64,000 bases of DNA. Source: Lineus longissimus (Eukaryota; Nemertea; Pilidiophora; Heteronemertea; Lineidae). Below the pieces are notes generated by a model that was given only the letters and a program-made list of their open reading frames with translations, was not told the DNA's origin and searched no databases. Positions 22,985 through 34,285 of the stretch are shown piece by piece. Position numbers and translations under genes: made by a program. The stretch lies in the NCBI RefSeq assembly GCF_910592395.1, contig NC_088316.1:6512001-6576000 (forward strand). The letters are read 5' to 3'. The stretch's first letter is position 1; each line of letters opens with the position of its first letter.

Positions 22985-23205
22985 AAAACGTTCATCTGAT
23001 CGTGAATGGTACCGATAAAAAAGTTAGTTTTTACACAATTTATTCGTCAACATGACGTTTCAAATGGTTACACCATTCTTCTTCAGAAGTTAGTCTGACC
23101 GCTAGATGTCGTAGCGGACAGACTCTGATCCCACACGTGACTTAGTCTGCATCAGACCTCTTCGTCTCGATTCATGTTGGTGGTTTTACGAATCCTGTTA
23201 TCCTG
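22985..23205 (-). mobile_element. Penelope-like retroelement, 3' end fragment
   Basis: On the minus strand 23193-23110 encodes IRKTTNMNRDEEV then, after a stop, CRLSHVWDQSLSA; this is the usual C-terminal signature of Penelope-like proteins (MNRD followed by LSH-WD). It is followed by TCTGAAGA, a six-pair hairpin (GAATGG/CCATTT) and GAAACGTCATGTTGACG, and then an AATAAATTGTGTAAAAAC tail. The CTGAAGA-hairpin-GAAA layout matches the conserved core of hammerhead ribozymes that many Penelope-like elements carry in their terminal repeats. Only the very end of the element is left. Confidence 0.6.
23040..23090 (-). ncRNA. Hammerhead-ribozyme-like core in the Penelope-like tail
   Basis: Minus strand: CTGAAGA (fits CUGANGA), stem II GAATGG-TGTAA-CCATTT, then GAAA, then a CGTC-ATGTT-GACG hairpin. 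I cannot find a good stem I and the base expected to pair next to GAAA is not clear, so activity is doubtful. Confidence 0.35.
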
Positions 23206-23209
23206 TATG

Positions 23210-25370
23210 TGGGCGGATATAGCGCGCGTATTGGCAATATGGGGGCTTAAGCCAGGTGAGCACAGTAATGCTGTGGCCAACTGTTTGGCCATGCATTATC
23301 AAGCATCGCCTCATAATTAATCCAACAGGCCTAAATATCACTAATCAAAACGACCACACCTCAGATCATTTCGCAGGCAGTTTTACACATACCAAAGAGG
23401 AGCTGGCAACCTCCGGCTGGTTAATGAGACTCCCACACCTTCAAAATGAATAATATAACGTTCCACTGACTTACTAAAAGTATATCAGGGTTGATTTGAT
23501 GGAAAACCGATAATTTTGTAAGTAAAGTTTGGTCTTTGATAAGGCATGTGAATATGCTAGTTGAAATATAGTTCACCATTATATTTTTACCTACTAGAAG
23601 TGAGAGAATAATCCCACTCTCCTCATTGTTAATGCGTATTCCCAATAATGTGGTTTAGGGGTATCTTGGACGTTGTAACTGGAGTACGGCCTTACGAGAC
23701 GGTCAGTTTGAAACATACATCGTCTGCTACAGAAAATGTGTTTATGGTAAGTACGGTCACGTTTATGGTGTACCGTTGTCCAATGTGGTCATTCTCTCTC
23801 AAGTTTATCCACTCTGGAATGGAAGACTACGCTGGCAAAGGAAGGCTGTTGGGAAAAAGTATTGGATCCAGATCTGGCCTCAGTGCAAAGTCTTTGAAAT
23901 GCTGGATGATACATGACTCTATTGATCAGTAGAGGATGGACTGAGATATGGATTTCGGAATCACTTTAGCTCTAAAGTTAGAATTTGAGAAAATCGGTCC
24001 AAAGAATATTTTAATGTTATATAAAACAAGAATTTGAAGGAGCGACTTATCTACAGCTATTTTTCATGGATTTGGTGGTTGGTAACACCTCTAGATCTAG
24101 ACATATTTGAAATTATTCTGGAAAGTCATTGAAGAATTCCCTCCCCCCCCCCCAAGAAAAAATTCTAAATGTTTGTTTTCTCAACTTTTCATCATTTTCC
24201 CAACATGCGACATTAGCCTCCTATCGCAAGAGGTGGTCGCATAAATGAAGAAAAAACGTCGGGGCGTCACCAGACACACCGAAGACGCCATACTTATACA
24301 AGTACTAATGAAATGACAATCAGAAATTAGATAAACAGTCACTATAAATAATACACAGTGAGGGACAAAATAAAGGAGACCGTCGTGATCACTGCATTGG
24401 CCGGAATATTGCGAACAACCAGCCACAGGATTCCCGCAGGGACTGTCTAAGACACGTGGGATGCGTTCAAACGTGACCCAATAAAATCAATATTACCTTC
24501 ATAACCTCATGTATGACCAGATGGTACAGTGTTAGTATGCTTAGGAAAACTAATGATGGTTTGATTATGAGACATATTGATTTGGCAAACGAGTTCGAGG
24601 CATAACGAAAATATGGTGATAGGCAACCATGAACCACAACACCCAATGGGGCAAGATGATATTCAACAACAACAGCAAATTTACCCTCAAATACGTGCTT
24701 ACCTCGAGTATAAAGGACAACATCAGAGAATTAAGCGAGGACTTTTCAAATAAGGCAACGCGTGGCCTACAATGTACAGTCCTTCCAGAAAGTAAATGTC
24801 CATAGGTTTTTTAAAATATCACAGCTGAGATAGCATAAGATAATTGAATGCGGTTTTCAGAAGATAATGGTATATCTAGTTGATCATGTATCTGTTGTAT
24901 TTGGGCCCAGCTAATCCTGTCTTTTCATTATGTAACAGGCAATTTCAAAAATGTTCAAAAACTAACTTTTTTATTTTATTTTATTTTCGTTCTTTTTCAC
25001 AATTTATGGGTGAACTATGATGCAACAAAGGTTTTTTTCGCTTTATTTAGAAAATTCCTGCTAAATTTTTCATTTCGAAGACTACTTTTAGCTCGCTACA
25101 GGTGATTGTTTTTTTTAGACAACTGGTGACCTTTGAAAACTCCCCTCATGGTCAACAATGCAGTCAATCAGGGTCTTTATGAATGAGGGCCATTCAACAC
25201 AATTGATTGTTCAATTACTATTATAAGCAAAGTGTTGTTCAAAGGCTGTCTGTTGCAAGTGATTCCCAAACAAAAGTAACATGCCAATGATTCAACCGTA
25301 TTTAATTTTTTGATTACTTAGAAACCCATTGAATATGGTCGATCATCTTCATAATAGGAAATCTAATATG
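23210..25370. other. Intergenic, no gene recognised
   Basis: An open frame at 23648-23932 runs into a perfect GTAAGT donor at about 23750, so 23648-23749 could be an exon, but there is no domain. An 11-base C run lies at 24143-24153. Otherwise AT-rich, non-coding. Confidence 0.35.
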
Positions 25371-25379
25371 AGTTAATTG

Positions 25380-26414
25380 TTTATGCCTGTTTCGCTTATT
25401 CCTGTTTCGCCTATTCCTGTTTCGCCTACAAAATTCCTGTTTCGCCTATTCCTGTTTCGCCTATTCCTGTTCCGCCTATTCCTGTTTGGCCTATTTCTGT
25501 TTGGCCTATTTCCTGTTTCGCCTATTTCCTGTTTCGCCTATACCTGTTTCGCCTACTTCATGTTTCGCCTACTTTCCAGTACCCCTACAATAAATCGACT
25601 CCCCCAGGGGGAACCTTAGGGATGCATGTCCATTTTATGTGAGGGGACAATTGGATGATGTTAACGATGTGATGACAATTTGACTAATCAAATGCCATCA
25701 ACTTTGTTAACAAACCATGCCATGACCGTTTCGAAGGAGTCACCTTGAAAGCGGGGACAGTCCGGGACTTATTTGACCATATGACCATACTGACACACAG
25801 TAAAAACTATTAGATTAAGTAGAGTAAAGCAGTCGCTTATTTTATAAAAACAGGAATTCATGACTTTTTGATAAAAATACATAATACTGTACATTCTCAT
25901 AATTATTTGATCAAAATCAGCTGTAAAACCCATGTCATAGTAAAGAACAATGTAGCTATAGGTATTATTTCTATTACGAAGCCAGTTACTGACTAAGACA
26001 AAAGAAAGAGAATCCACAATATAAAATGCAGGCCCAAGAAACCTTTCTCAAATCTAATGAAAGGGTAAAACTTTCTTACTATTTTATTTCTTGCCTTTTA
26101 AAATAAGCTAAAACACAGGCCAATGTAAGCTATGTATAATTTTCCAAAGTTATTCCGAATAATACTGAAATAATTGACATGTCGCTAAATCCATTATTTC
26201 AGACTTTATTCTTAATGATAGCCTTTAACACTATAGTAAGGGACGGTTCATATTCGTACGTCTGTGGGGAGGTTAGCAATACATTTGAATAGGCGAAACA
26301 GGAATAGGCGAAACAGGAATTAGGCGAAACAGGAAGTAGGCGAATCAGGAATAGGCGAATAAGGAATTAGGCGAAACAGGAATAGGCGGAACAGGAATAG
26401 GCGGAACAGGAATA
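25380..26414. mobile_element. Foldback-like element B with 15-bp minisatellite arms
   Basis: The left arm (25384-25578) is twelve copies of a CCTGTTTCGCCTATT unit; the right arm (26288-26410) is eight copies of its exact inverse, AATAGGCGAAACAGG, with small changes. About 700 bp of AT-rich, non-coding DNA separates them. The plus-strand open frame over the left arm only reflects a repeat of 15 bases being five codons. Outer flanks do not show a clear target duplication. Confidence 0.65.
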
Positions 26415-28510
26415 CACCGTAATCGCATGGCCCTTGGCCAACTCAGCTCATACATGAAGGATTAGGGGTCTTTATCAGAGATAATGGATGAGATTAAAAT
26501 CATAAAATAAAAATCCGAAGCAAAAATGTGCATTTTGAAAAGGCACATGAAATAAAAAAGTGATTTTTGGACCTTTTTTGAAATGTCTGTTACAAAATGA
26601 AGGAATGGAATTAGGTGCATCCAAATAAAACAGATTATGCAATTAAATAGACCATTCTCTGCTGAAAACCCGTTTTTTCTAGTATCATGGCGTTCGGGCC
26701 GGGCCGAAGGCGTCGTTTTAAACTTTATAATGGAGCATGGAAATTGTGTAACTGAAATACCAATCTCTAGTATGTCCCGCAGGAACAAGTGCGATGATTC
26801 ACGAGACAATGAGACTTCGCATTGTAAGTTGTTACTTTTGGTTCAACTTTTCGGAACACAGTGGGAATGGGAGGTGCCTTATACTACTACGGTAAGAGAT
26901 GACGCAGCGACCGGAGGTTCACTGTTACCAAAGTAAACATGACCGAGTCTATCGCCTCCAATTATTATGAGGCGATATCGAGCAAAACAACTTAAAATGC
27001 ATAGTCTGTCATGTCAATCGCCACACTGGAAACATCCATGCTGGATCGTCGGTTGTGGTGAGCGGCGTACAAATATACACCTGCAGCTACGACATAGCTT
27101 TCTCTGCCATCTACCGATATAAACGATCAAAACGAAAGTCGCATCTAAAAAAAATCATGTCGGCAAATGAAACATAAGAACATAAGATTCGGAAGTTTCT
27201 GCCTCCGTAAATATTATATTTCTGTCCAGTGGCCAACTCAACACCTCATCGGCAGATGTCTTGTGATATTGCTTGTATCACAATAATACTTCCGACTGTC
27301 GATCCCGACATTCGATACCACCTGCCGTGTCTGCTATTGACCTTAGCGCCCCGGAGAATTCAATTTCGAATACATACACTATTGATGTATACAGGAGAAG
27401 GACGTGTTAATTAAGTACAAGGTGAATTCTCAGTTGGACTACCAGCTGGAATAATAGTCCCTTGGACGAAAGATCCAAATTATATACTAACTCAGATAAT
27501 ATTTGTGAAGGGTGTTATACTGATTGACTAGCTCCGAGACAGTCATATCCACCCATGCCATGCCTTATTTTCTATCCCAACCAATAAAACAGACCTGAGG
27601 ATGGGCATTAAAAGTTTTTGAATATTGTACATTAGAGAAATTAAGATTTTTCGAAGGTGTCACAACTTGACTTATGATCGCAAAAATATATGGCCACGAA
27701 AAGAACATCAACACCAAAATACTGTTACAGGGTTGTCAAAGCGCTGTATAATTGGGTATCAAAGGTATAAAGCCAACGTTAATTGCAATTTTACGAGCCA
27801 GTCTGCAAAAGAGCGCACAAATAATTCCAAGTTTACCATATTGAATTTTTAGGAAAGATCAACACAGAACACAGGTATCTGGAATTGTCTAACTTTCTAA
27901 TTCTTCCTGTTCCTTTCAAAGATATGCCAAGATTAGCCCAACATTGCCATCAAACTCGCTTATATGTACCGTGTTGTTACGTTCGTTTCTTTCCGCACTT
28001 CTGCGCAACCGACGGAACCAGATGACGTCATTCCATATCTGCTCGCTTGGAGAATGGAGTTTTTACCTTACTCCCGCTGAATACTTTTGCGCTCATCTTA
28101 AAGGAATGCTGTCGCCAACTCTTGTAATTGTAGAAACTATCTTCTGGCTTTAATATCTCATCAAGAATTTTCAGACCATTCCTATCAATCTGAAGAAAAA
28201 TCAGTGTCATGACGGCCCTTACTTCTCCTAACCCTTTTACGGCGATCTGCACTTGATTTAAATAATTACGACACAATCAAAGCTGAATCAGCAGTATGCG
28301 AAAACGTCTCGGATTTTAAAGACAGTCTTTGAATTCGATCAAAGACCGACTTAGAAATTTAATTTCATTATTCTGATTATGGTTCCAGACATCACCACAG
28401 TTGGAATTCGATGTAATGCTGAGGAATTTGACTAACTTTGAGCCTGGATTATATGGAGCTCGCGAATTGGCCGGCTTTTCGATGACAATTGGTTTGTATA
28501 TGATTATTTT
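26415..28510. other. Intergenic, no gene recognised
   Basis: Frames near 100-115 codons overlap on opposite strands at 26462-26936; neither has a recognised domain. A small hairpin with a 7-bp stem (TCGCCTC/GAGGCGA) lies at about 26950-26975. Confidence 0.35.
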
Positions 28511-28516
28511 GGTCAG

Positions 28517-28689
28517 GTATGAGCAGACTGATGTTTGGTATCGATCCTATCGAATTATCCAAGGGTATATTGGGAGTCGCATTCATGGTTATGGATGTGG
28601 TACGGATGCGCAAGGGTTCGAAAGAGGGAAGGGAACTGCATCATTCACTGCGTATGTCACTCGCAGTAATCTCGCTACGAAATATTTTG
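28517..28689 (+). CDS. Possible orphan exon, function unknown
   Basis: A 173-bp open segment between an acceptor-like TTATTTTGGTCAG (AG at 28515-28516) and a GTGAGC donor at 28690. It encodes MSRLMFGIDPIELSKGILGV and continues with a hydrophobic stretch and KGSKEGRELHHSL. The hydrophobic-then-basic look is faintly like the membrane-associated part of apolipoprotein L-type proteins, but this is not enough to name it. No partner exon was found. Confidence 0.2.
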
Positions 28690-28699
28690 GTGAGCACTC

Positions 28700-30340
28700 T
28701 GCTCAACTGGTTGGAATTTTCCTGCAAATACAATGTTTGTCAATGTTGCACTTTTAGTCAGAGCCAGATTAACAGAAGGATAACGAGTCGTCTGACGAAG
28801 TGTGATAGCCACTAAACAAATCAGAAATAATCCCCTATGTCTTTCAAGTTTTCGGCAAGTATCGACCAACTGCATAGACAAGTTCATCTCCAATTCAACT
28901 GTGACCGTAATATGTGACGATTCATCATACCACCACTCCGAGACGACTGCAGCTTGAATTATTTATAATACAGGCACATCAACATTACCAACTGTCGTGA
29001 GGTTTTTAGACCTCGTCCTGCCGATAGTTTTTATAATATTTCGGTTTGATCCATTCCGATGCCTTTCAAGGAAACAAAACAGTTTTTTTTCTTTGTAGTT
29101 CCATGCAGTTCGGGCTGTTCGAAGCAATAACGCAAACTGACCAAATGTTCCTATATTTTTATACCCAGGCAAGCAAACAAGGGGTCATGATATTATTGCT
29201 GTATGAAGAACTTAAAGGAGTTTCTGTATTTTTGGTCCATGTTGCGGGTGAATGTTTTTTTACGAAGAGTGGTGATATTTCTTGTCACCTGATACCCTGT
29301 AAGAGGAATTGCTGCGCGTACAGCCGACACTATATAACTTTTCCCCTAATACTTCTGTAGGGAACTTGGCAAACCATTGGCGATGCATTTTTAAACAGTC
29401 TCTGTCTTCTTCTATTACCGGTATTGTTGATATGTCGCCGAGTGTCAAAAACTAAAGAAACTTTTTTGTATACATTCTCATTTGAGTGTCAAAAACTAAA
29501 GAAACTTTTTTGTATACAATTCTAATTTGCGGAAAGAAGGCTCGCGACTTCATATAAGTCAAGACCTTTATCTGATCCGTCTTGCTAACATGCCTCATCC
29601 ATACCTTATCATTAGGAAGTTTAACCTATTCACTGCATTCGAATTAACGGGATGATTAACTCGGGGGTGAACATCATGTTTTTGTCCACTTTATTGATGT
29701 GTACAAAAAACTAGCAGCTCAGACTAACGATTGACACATTTCAACTTATCGCGCACGTGGGACGGAGTCGTGAGGAAATCGCCATCAGTGATCTCAAGGG
29801 AAGTGGCGAAATCGGACATGAACAATGGTACTCTTATAACTTCGTTCAAGGAACTTTTCATACAAAATTTATACTCTGTCTGGTTTTCTCTTTAACACCG
29901 AAGTCGACGCCGATCTACATCCGCAGCCAATGCATGAAACTGTTGCAAGGGCGATGCCAAACGTGGATTCTGCAAGCGCACAATTATTGCCTTTATCCGC
30001 GTTCATCATACAATCGCATGTCCCTGATCCCTCTGGCGATGCCCGTTCCTCCAAATTGTCATAATTGGTGAGTTAATTCCACGTCGCTTCTTATCAAAAG
30101 AAACTGACGCGTTTTGGCGCAACCTGACATGATAAAAGTCTCCCTGGGAGGAATTATAGCTCCATTGTGGCAATTGACAAGGCTAGGTGAAGGTCAGCAA
30201 GACATCAAAGAATCAGCAATTTCCGCCAGCTTGAAAGCACCCAGGGAAAATATCTTTGATTTATTTGTCCACATGGACATACACAATTACCAAGTAAACA
30301 TAAAATGCAAACCCTCTCATTCGAAATCTTTATTTTCTTA
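28700..30340. other. Intergenic with a 44-bp tandem duplication
   Basis: No gene recognised; several frames of about 100 codons have no domain. At 29440-29527 a 44-bp unit beginning GAGTGTCAAAAACTAAAGAA is present twice in direct orientation. Confidence 0.4.
29440..29527. repeat. 44-bp direct tandem duplication
   Basis: Copy 1 at 29440-29483, copy 2 at 29484-29527; nearly no changes, so recent. Confidence 0.85.
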
Positions 30341-30344
30341 TCAA

Positions 30345-30420
30345 AATAATAATTCGCGCAGGGACTGGAACTGAGCCAAACGCGCTTAAAACCACTGGGC
30401 CAAGGCCAACTGTGTTGATA
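30345..30420 (-). tRNA. tRNA-like sequence (SINE head or pseudogene)
   Basis: Minus strand: TTGGCCCAGTGGTTTTAAGC (A-box-like) and then AGTTCCAGTCCCTGCGCG (B-box-like, with CCAG instead of CGAG), closely followed by an AT-rich tail. The spacing is too short for a full tRNA, so it is a tRNA-derived remnant. Confidence 0.35.
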
Positions 30421-30424
30421 GAAT

Positions 30425-31847
30425 TACATCTGAATACCCATGATGCTACCCATGTTCCTTTGAGTTATTGGCCAACTGGGTTTTGACTATCACAAACGTC
30501 GCTGTTGGGGTTGTTCCTTAGTTAAAACGAGCGGGTTATTACATACAAACTGCTATATACAAGGCTGGAAAACACAATAATGTTGGTGCTAGCTCAATTT
30601 GACTATTTTTGCATGAAGATGGAACGTTTTAGCTCCGCACGAGCGTTTTGGGTCAGACAATCAATACCGACAGTGAGGTATCAATTTCTATTCTAAAACA
30701 TATCAAATTAGATAACGAATAATGTGGTTTTAAATGATTTTGAAATGTCTCCTTTATTTTGCACCAACCCAAGCGGTTATGGTTGCCTAACCAGAACCGC
30801 TGAATTCAAAACGAGCCTTCGTTGGCGCATAATGCATTTACACTGCAATGGGCGGTTCATTCTAAACCCAGTTGTTTAAGAATATGTGGCTATCTTCACC
30901 AGGCTCATCATAAAAGGTAAATGAATTCAGACAAAAGTAAAAAAGGAGGCCAGTGCTGAATTGCTCTCAAGCCGTTACTTTCAATCAATTTAGGAATTTC
31001 TTTTATCAAAACATTGGCGGAAGAGTGCCGAAGATACACAAACTGAACGGTTTATCTGAGGGACATCAAGGCAACGCTTTATATACTACTGATCATCATG
31101 AAACGCGCTTCTTGGGGTCGGTCGCGGCTAGGCCAATAAAGGCATGTAAACATAATGCCTGCGATCTTGAACACTGTCATTCCGACTACCATGAAATAGC
31201 ACTACCCATCGTTAATCACGAGATGCTGGCATATGCAATAAAACTAGCGCATACGGTGGTTTTCATGATGATACGAATTTCTCTCTGAATGCACGGGTCT
31301 ATCCAGGCTGAAGGGTATTCCAGATAATGTCATTGCGTCTTTCTCGATGATTAATCAATCCACTCTCAGCGTTCAAAATTTTGAATTCAGAACTAATGAG
31401 TTCATAACACTGTGCAGTACAGTGAAAACGACTATAGTTGTCAAATATTTGAAGAATAATCTATGTACCGGTAAGATCTTTCATAATTCGTTTAAGTGCT
31501 TTCGACGCTGAACAGTGATCTCCCTACAAAATTATCGGCGCGGAATGACAAAGCGACGTTTACATAAGTTTTGACAAATAAGTACAATGTATTTGGAACA
31601 TTAAAATCACCTAAGTTGCTGTTATGGAATCCTTGAACATAATCCACCAAAATCCCCCAACTCTAATCACAAGATAAGTATCAGTAAATCAATGCCATAT
31701 TTGATCTCGTGTTCTTATAGACGAAATAATATACAGATTCGTTAAATGCAACTTCGAATTTAGTGAAACACCTTGTTTTTATGCATCAAGACATAGAGTT
31801 TTGAGGATACCGTTTGCCGAGGTTATGGGTGATGATAATACGATCGT
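30425..31847. other. Intergenic, no gene recognised
   Basis: A 111-codon frame at 30953-31288 has no domain and does not begin with ATG. No repeat seen. Confidence 0.35.
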
Positions 31848-31851
31848 GTAC

Positions 31852-32295
31852 GAGACAAGACCACAATTGATTTTTTAAGCCTTTTAGCAGTTAAATTGTC
31901 AATGTTTGACCGCGACGCATCAAAGAACGCGTGGTGTTGTGAATCTGAAATTTAGATTATGTTATTCCGGACAGTCGGGCAAGTAAATGGTGAAAAATAA
32001 AATGGTGATTGACCACGGAAATTTTTTTTTAATCGACAAATTAGACAGACTTTGATATTTCCACTCTTTTCAGCCAACTGGCAGAAAAAACTCAAAACAC
32101 GCCCCCTATTACCCAATTAGCAAAATTCGAAATTAATTTTTTCATCAAATAATTTCTTTATATCTGTAGACTTGCCACAACAAATATTTTTTCAATACCT
32201 CTCCAAATATGTACTTGAGAGTAAAAAACATGCACTCGTCTAATAGATAGGCCTGGACCCTCCAACCTATGAATATTCATTAGTGGTCTTGTCTC
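31852..32295. mobile_element. Array element copy 1 (444 bp)
   Basis: First inverted-repeat element, preceded by GTAC. A perfect palindrome TGAATATTCA sits just inside the right end. Confidence 0.8.
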
Positions 32296-32844
32296 AATGA
32301 AGGTACATTTCAGGGGTTAACATTTTGAGATTTTTTTCAAACTAATGTACATGACATCCCACAACTCTCCAACAAAGGAAAGTCATATCTGGACATTTTT
32401 GGAGAAATGAGAGACATTTCAAAGAGTGGTACAACTGTGCCAAAGCGACGAAAGAGGACAAAATCGACAAAAAGTCATGATTTTGCACCCAACAGCACCA
32501 AATTCAAAGACCTGCCCTGGCCAGAATAAGCAAGCTATGGAGCTGAAACTTTAGGATGTGATTTAGTAATATCTTTGCTGCTTAGGGCACAACTTTTAGA
32601 ATCAAGGCCTAAGTAGTTTCAAAGAAATTACAAAATGAATGGCAACACAACAAGACTTGTAAAAATGAAACCGAACTTAGACCGGGGTTAGGTTGACTCT
32701 TATTTGGGTCAAATTAAGTTTTTTTCTCATTATTTTAGCTTGTATTGACCTTAAATCATCAGCAATACAATATTCTAAATGAATTAGAGTGATTTGAGCA
32801 CATTCAAATTTTTCACTATATTGACCCAAAATGTAGTGTAAATA

Positions 32845-33288
32845 GAGACAAGACCACAATTGATTTTTTAAGCCTTTTAGCAGTTAAATTGTCAATGTTT
32901 GACCGCGACGCATCAAAGAACGCGTGGTGTTGTGAATCTGAAATTTAGATTATGTTATTCCGGACAGTCGGGCAAGTAAATGGTGAAAAATAAAATGGTG
33001 ATTGACCACGGAAATTTTTTTTTAATCGACAAATTAGACAGACTTTGATATTTCCACTCTTTTCAGCCAACTGGCAGAAAAAACTCAAAACACGCCCCCT
33101 ATTACCCAATTAGCAAAATTCGAAATTAATTTTTTCATCAAATAATTTCTTTATATCTGTAGACTTGCCACAACAAATATTTTTTCAATACCTCTCCAAA
33201 TATGTACTTGAGAGTAAAAAACATGCACTCGTCTAATAGATAGGCCTGGACCCTCCAACCTATGAATATTCATTAGTGGTCTTGTCTC
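32845..33288. mobile_element. Array element copy 2 (444 bp)
   Basis: Second copy, identical to copy 1 by eye, with spacer on both sides and no GTAC at its edges (left neighbour AAATA, right neighbour AATGA). Confidence 0.8.
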
Positions 33289-33837
33289 AATGAAGGTACA
33301 TTTCAGGGGTTAACATTTTGAGATTTTTTTCAAACTAATGTACATGACATCCCACAACTCTCCAACAAAGGAAAGTCATATCTGGACATTTTTGGAGAAA
33401 TGAGAGACATTTCAAAGAGTGGTACAACTGTGCCAAAGCGACGAAAGAGGACAAAATCGACAAAAAGTCATGATTTTGCACCCAACAGCACCAAATTCAA
33501 AGACCTGCCCTGGCCAGAATAAGCAAGCTATGGAGCTGAAACTTTAGGATGTGATTTAGTAATATCTTTGCTGCTTAGGGCACAACTTTTAGAATCAAGG
33601 CCTAAGTAGTTTCAAAGAAATTACAAAATGAATGGCAACACAACAAGACTTGTAAAAATGAAACCGAACTTAGACCGGGGTTAGGTTGACTCTTATTTGG
33701 GTCAAATTAAGTTTTTTTCTCATTATTTTAGCTTGTTTTGACCTTAAATCATCAGCAATACAATATTCTAAATGAATTAGAGTGATTTGAGCACATTCAA
33801 ATTTTTCACTATATTGACCCAAAATGTAGTGTAAATA

Positions 33838-34281
33838 GAGACAAGACCACAATTGATTTTTTAAGCCTTTTAGCAGTTAAATTGTCAATGTTTGACCGCG
33901 ACGCATCAAAGAACGCGTGGTGTTGTGAATCTGAAATTTAGATTATGTTATTCCGGACAGTCGGGCAAGTAAATGGTGAAAAATAAAATGGTGATTGACC
34001 ACGGAAATTTTTTTTTAATCGACAAATTAGACAGACTTTGATATTTCCACTCTTTTCAGCCAACTGGCAGAAAAAACTCAAAACACGCCCCCTATTACCC
34101 AATTAGCAAAATTCGAAATTAATTTTTTCATCAAATAATTTCTTTATATCTGTAGACTTGCCACAACAAATATTTTTTCAATACCTCTCCAAATATGTAC
34201 TTGAGAGTAAAAAACATGCACTCGTCTAATAGATAGGCCTGGACCCTCCAACCTATGAATATTCATTAGTGGTCTTGTCTC
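33838..34281. mobile_element. Array element copy 3 (444 bp)
   Basis: Third copy, ending at GTCTC and followed by GTAC. Confidence 0.8.
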
Positions 34282-34285
34282 GTAC

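Larger units (their letters stand above)
31852..34281. mobile_element. Composite array: three inverted-repeat elements and two spacers
   Basis: A 993-bp unit is repeated: unit 1 31852-32844, unit 2 32845-33837, and a partial unit 3 33838-34281. Each unit is a 444-bp element with 13-bp terminal inverted repeats (GAGACAAGACCAC at the left, GTGGTCTTGTCTC at the right) plus a 549-bp spacer; unit 3 stops exactly at the right terminal repeat. GTAC stands on both outer sides (31848-31851 and 34282-34285) and looks like a single 4-bp target duplication for the whole array. I saw one base difference between the two spacers (A at 32744, T at 33737) and none between the elements. Nothing obvious is encoded; a 60-codon minus-strand frame repeats in the spacer. 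Confidence 0.85.

Noticed and set aside
23648-23749. Exon ending at a GTAAGT donor
   Set aside because: A single good donor is not enough; the coded segment is short and matches nothing that I recognise.
25377-25619. 80-codon frame with LFLFRLFLFR-type periodicity as a protein
   Set aside because: It is the translation of the 15-bp minisatellite arm of element B; the period of five residues follows from the repeat length.
26637-26936. 99-codon plus-strand frame
   Set aside because: Overlaps a 115-codon frame on the opposite strand; neither shows a family signature.
32677-33852. Duplicate 60-codon minus-strand frames as genes
   Set aside because: They are the same spacer DNA in a tandem array; no domain, and they differ only at the one base that differs between the spacers.
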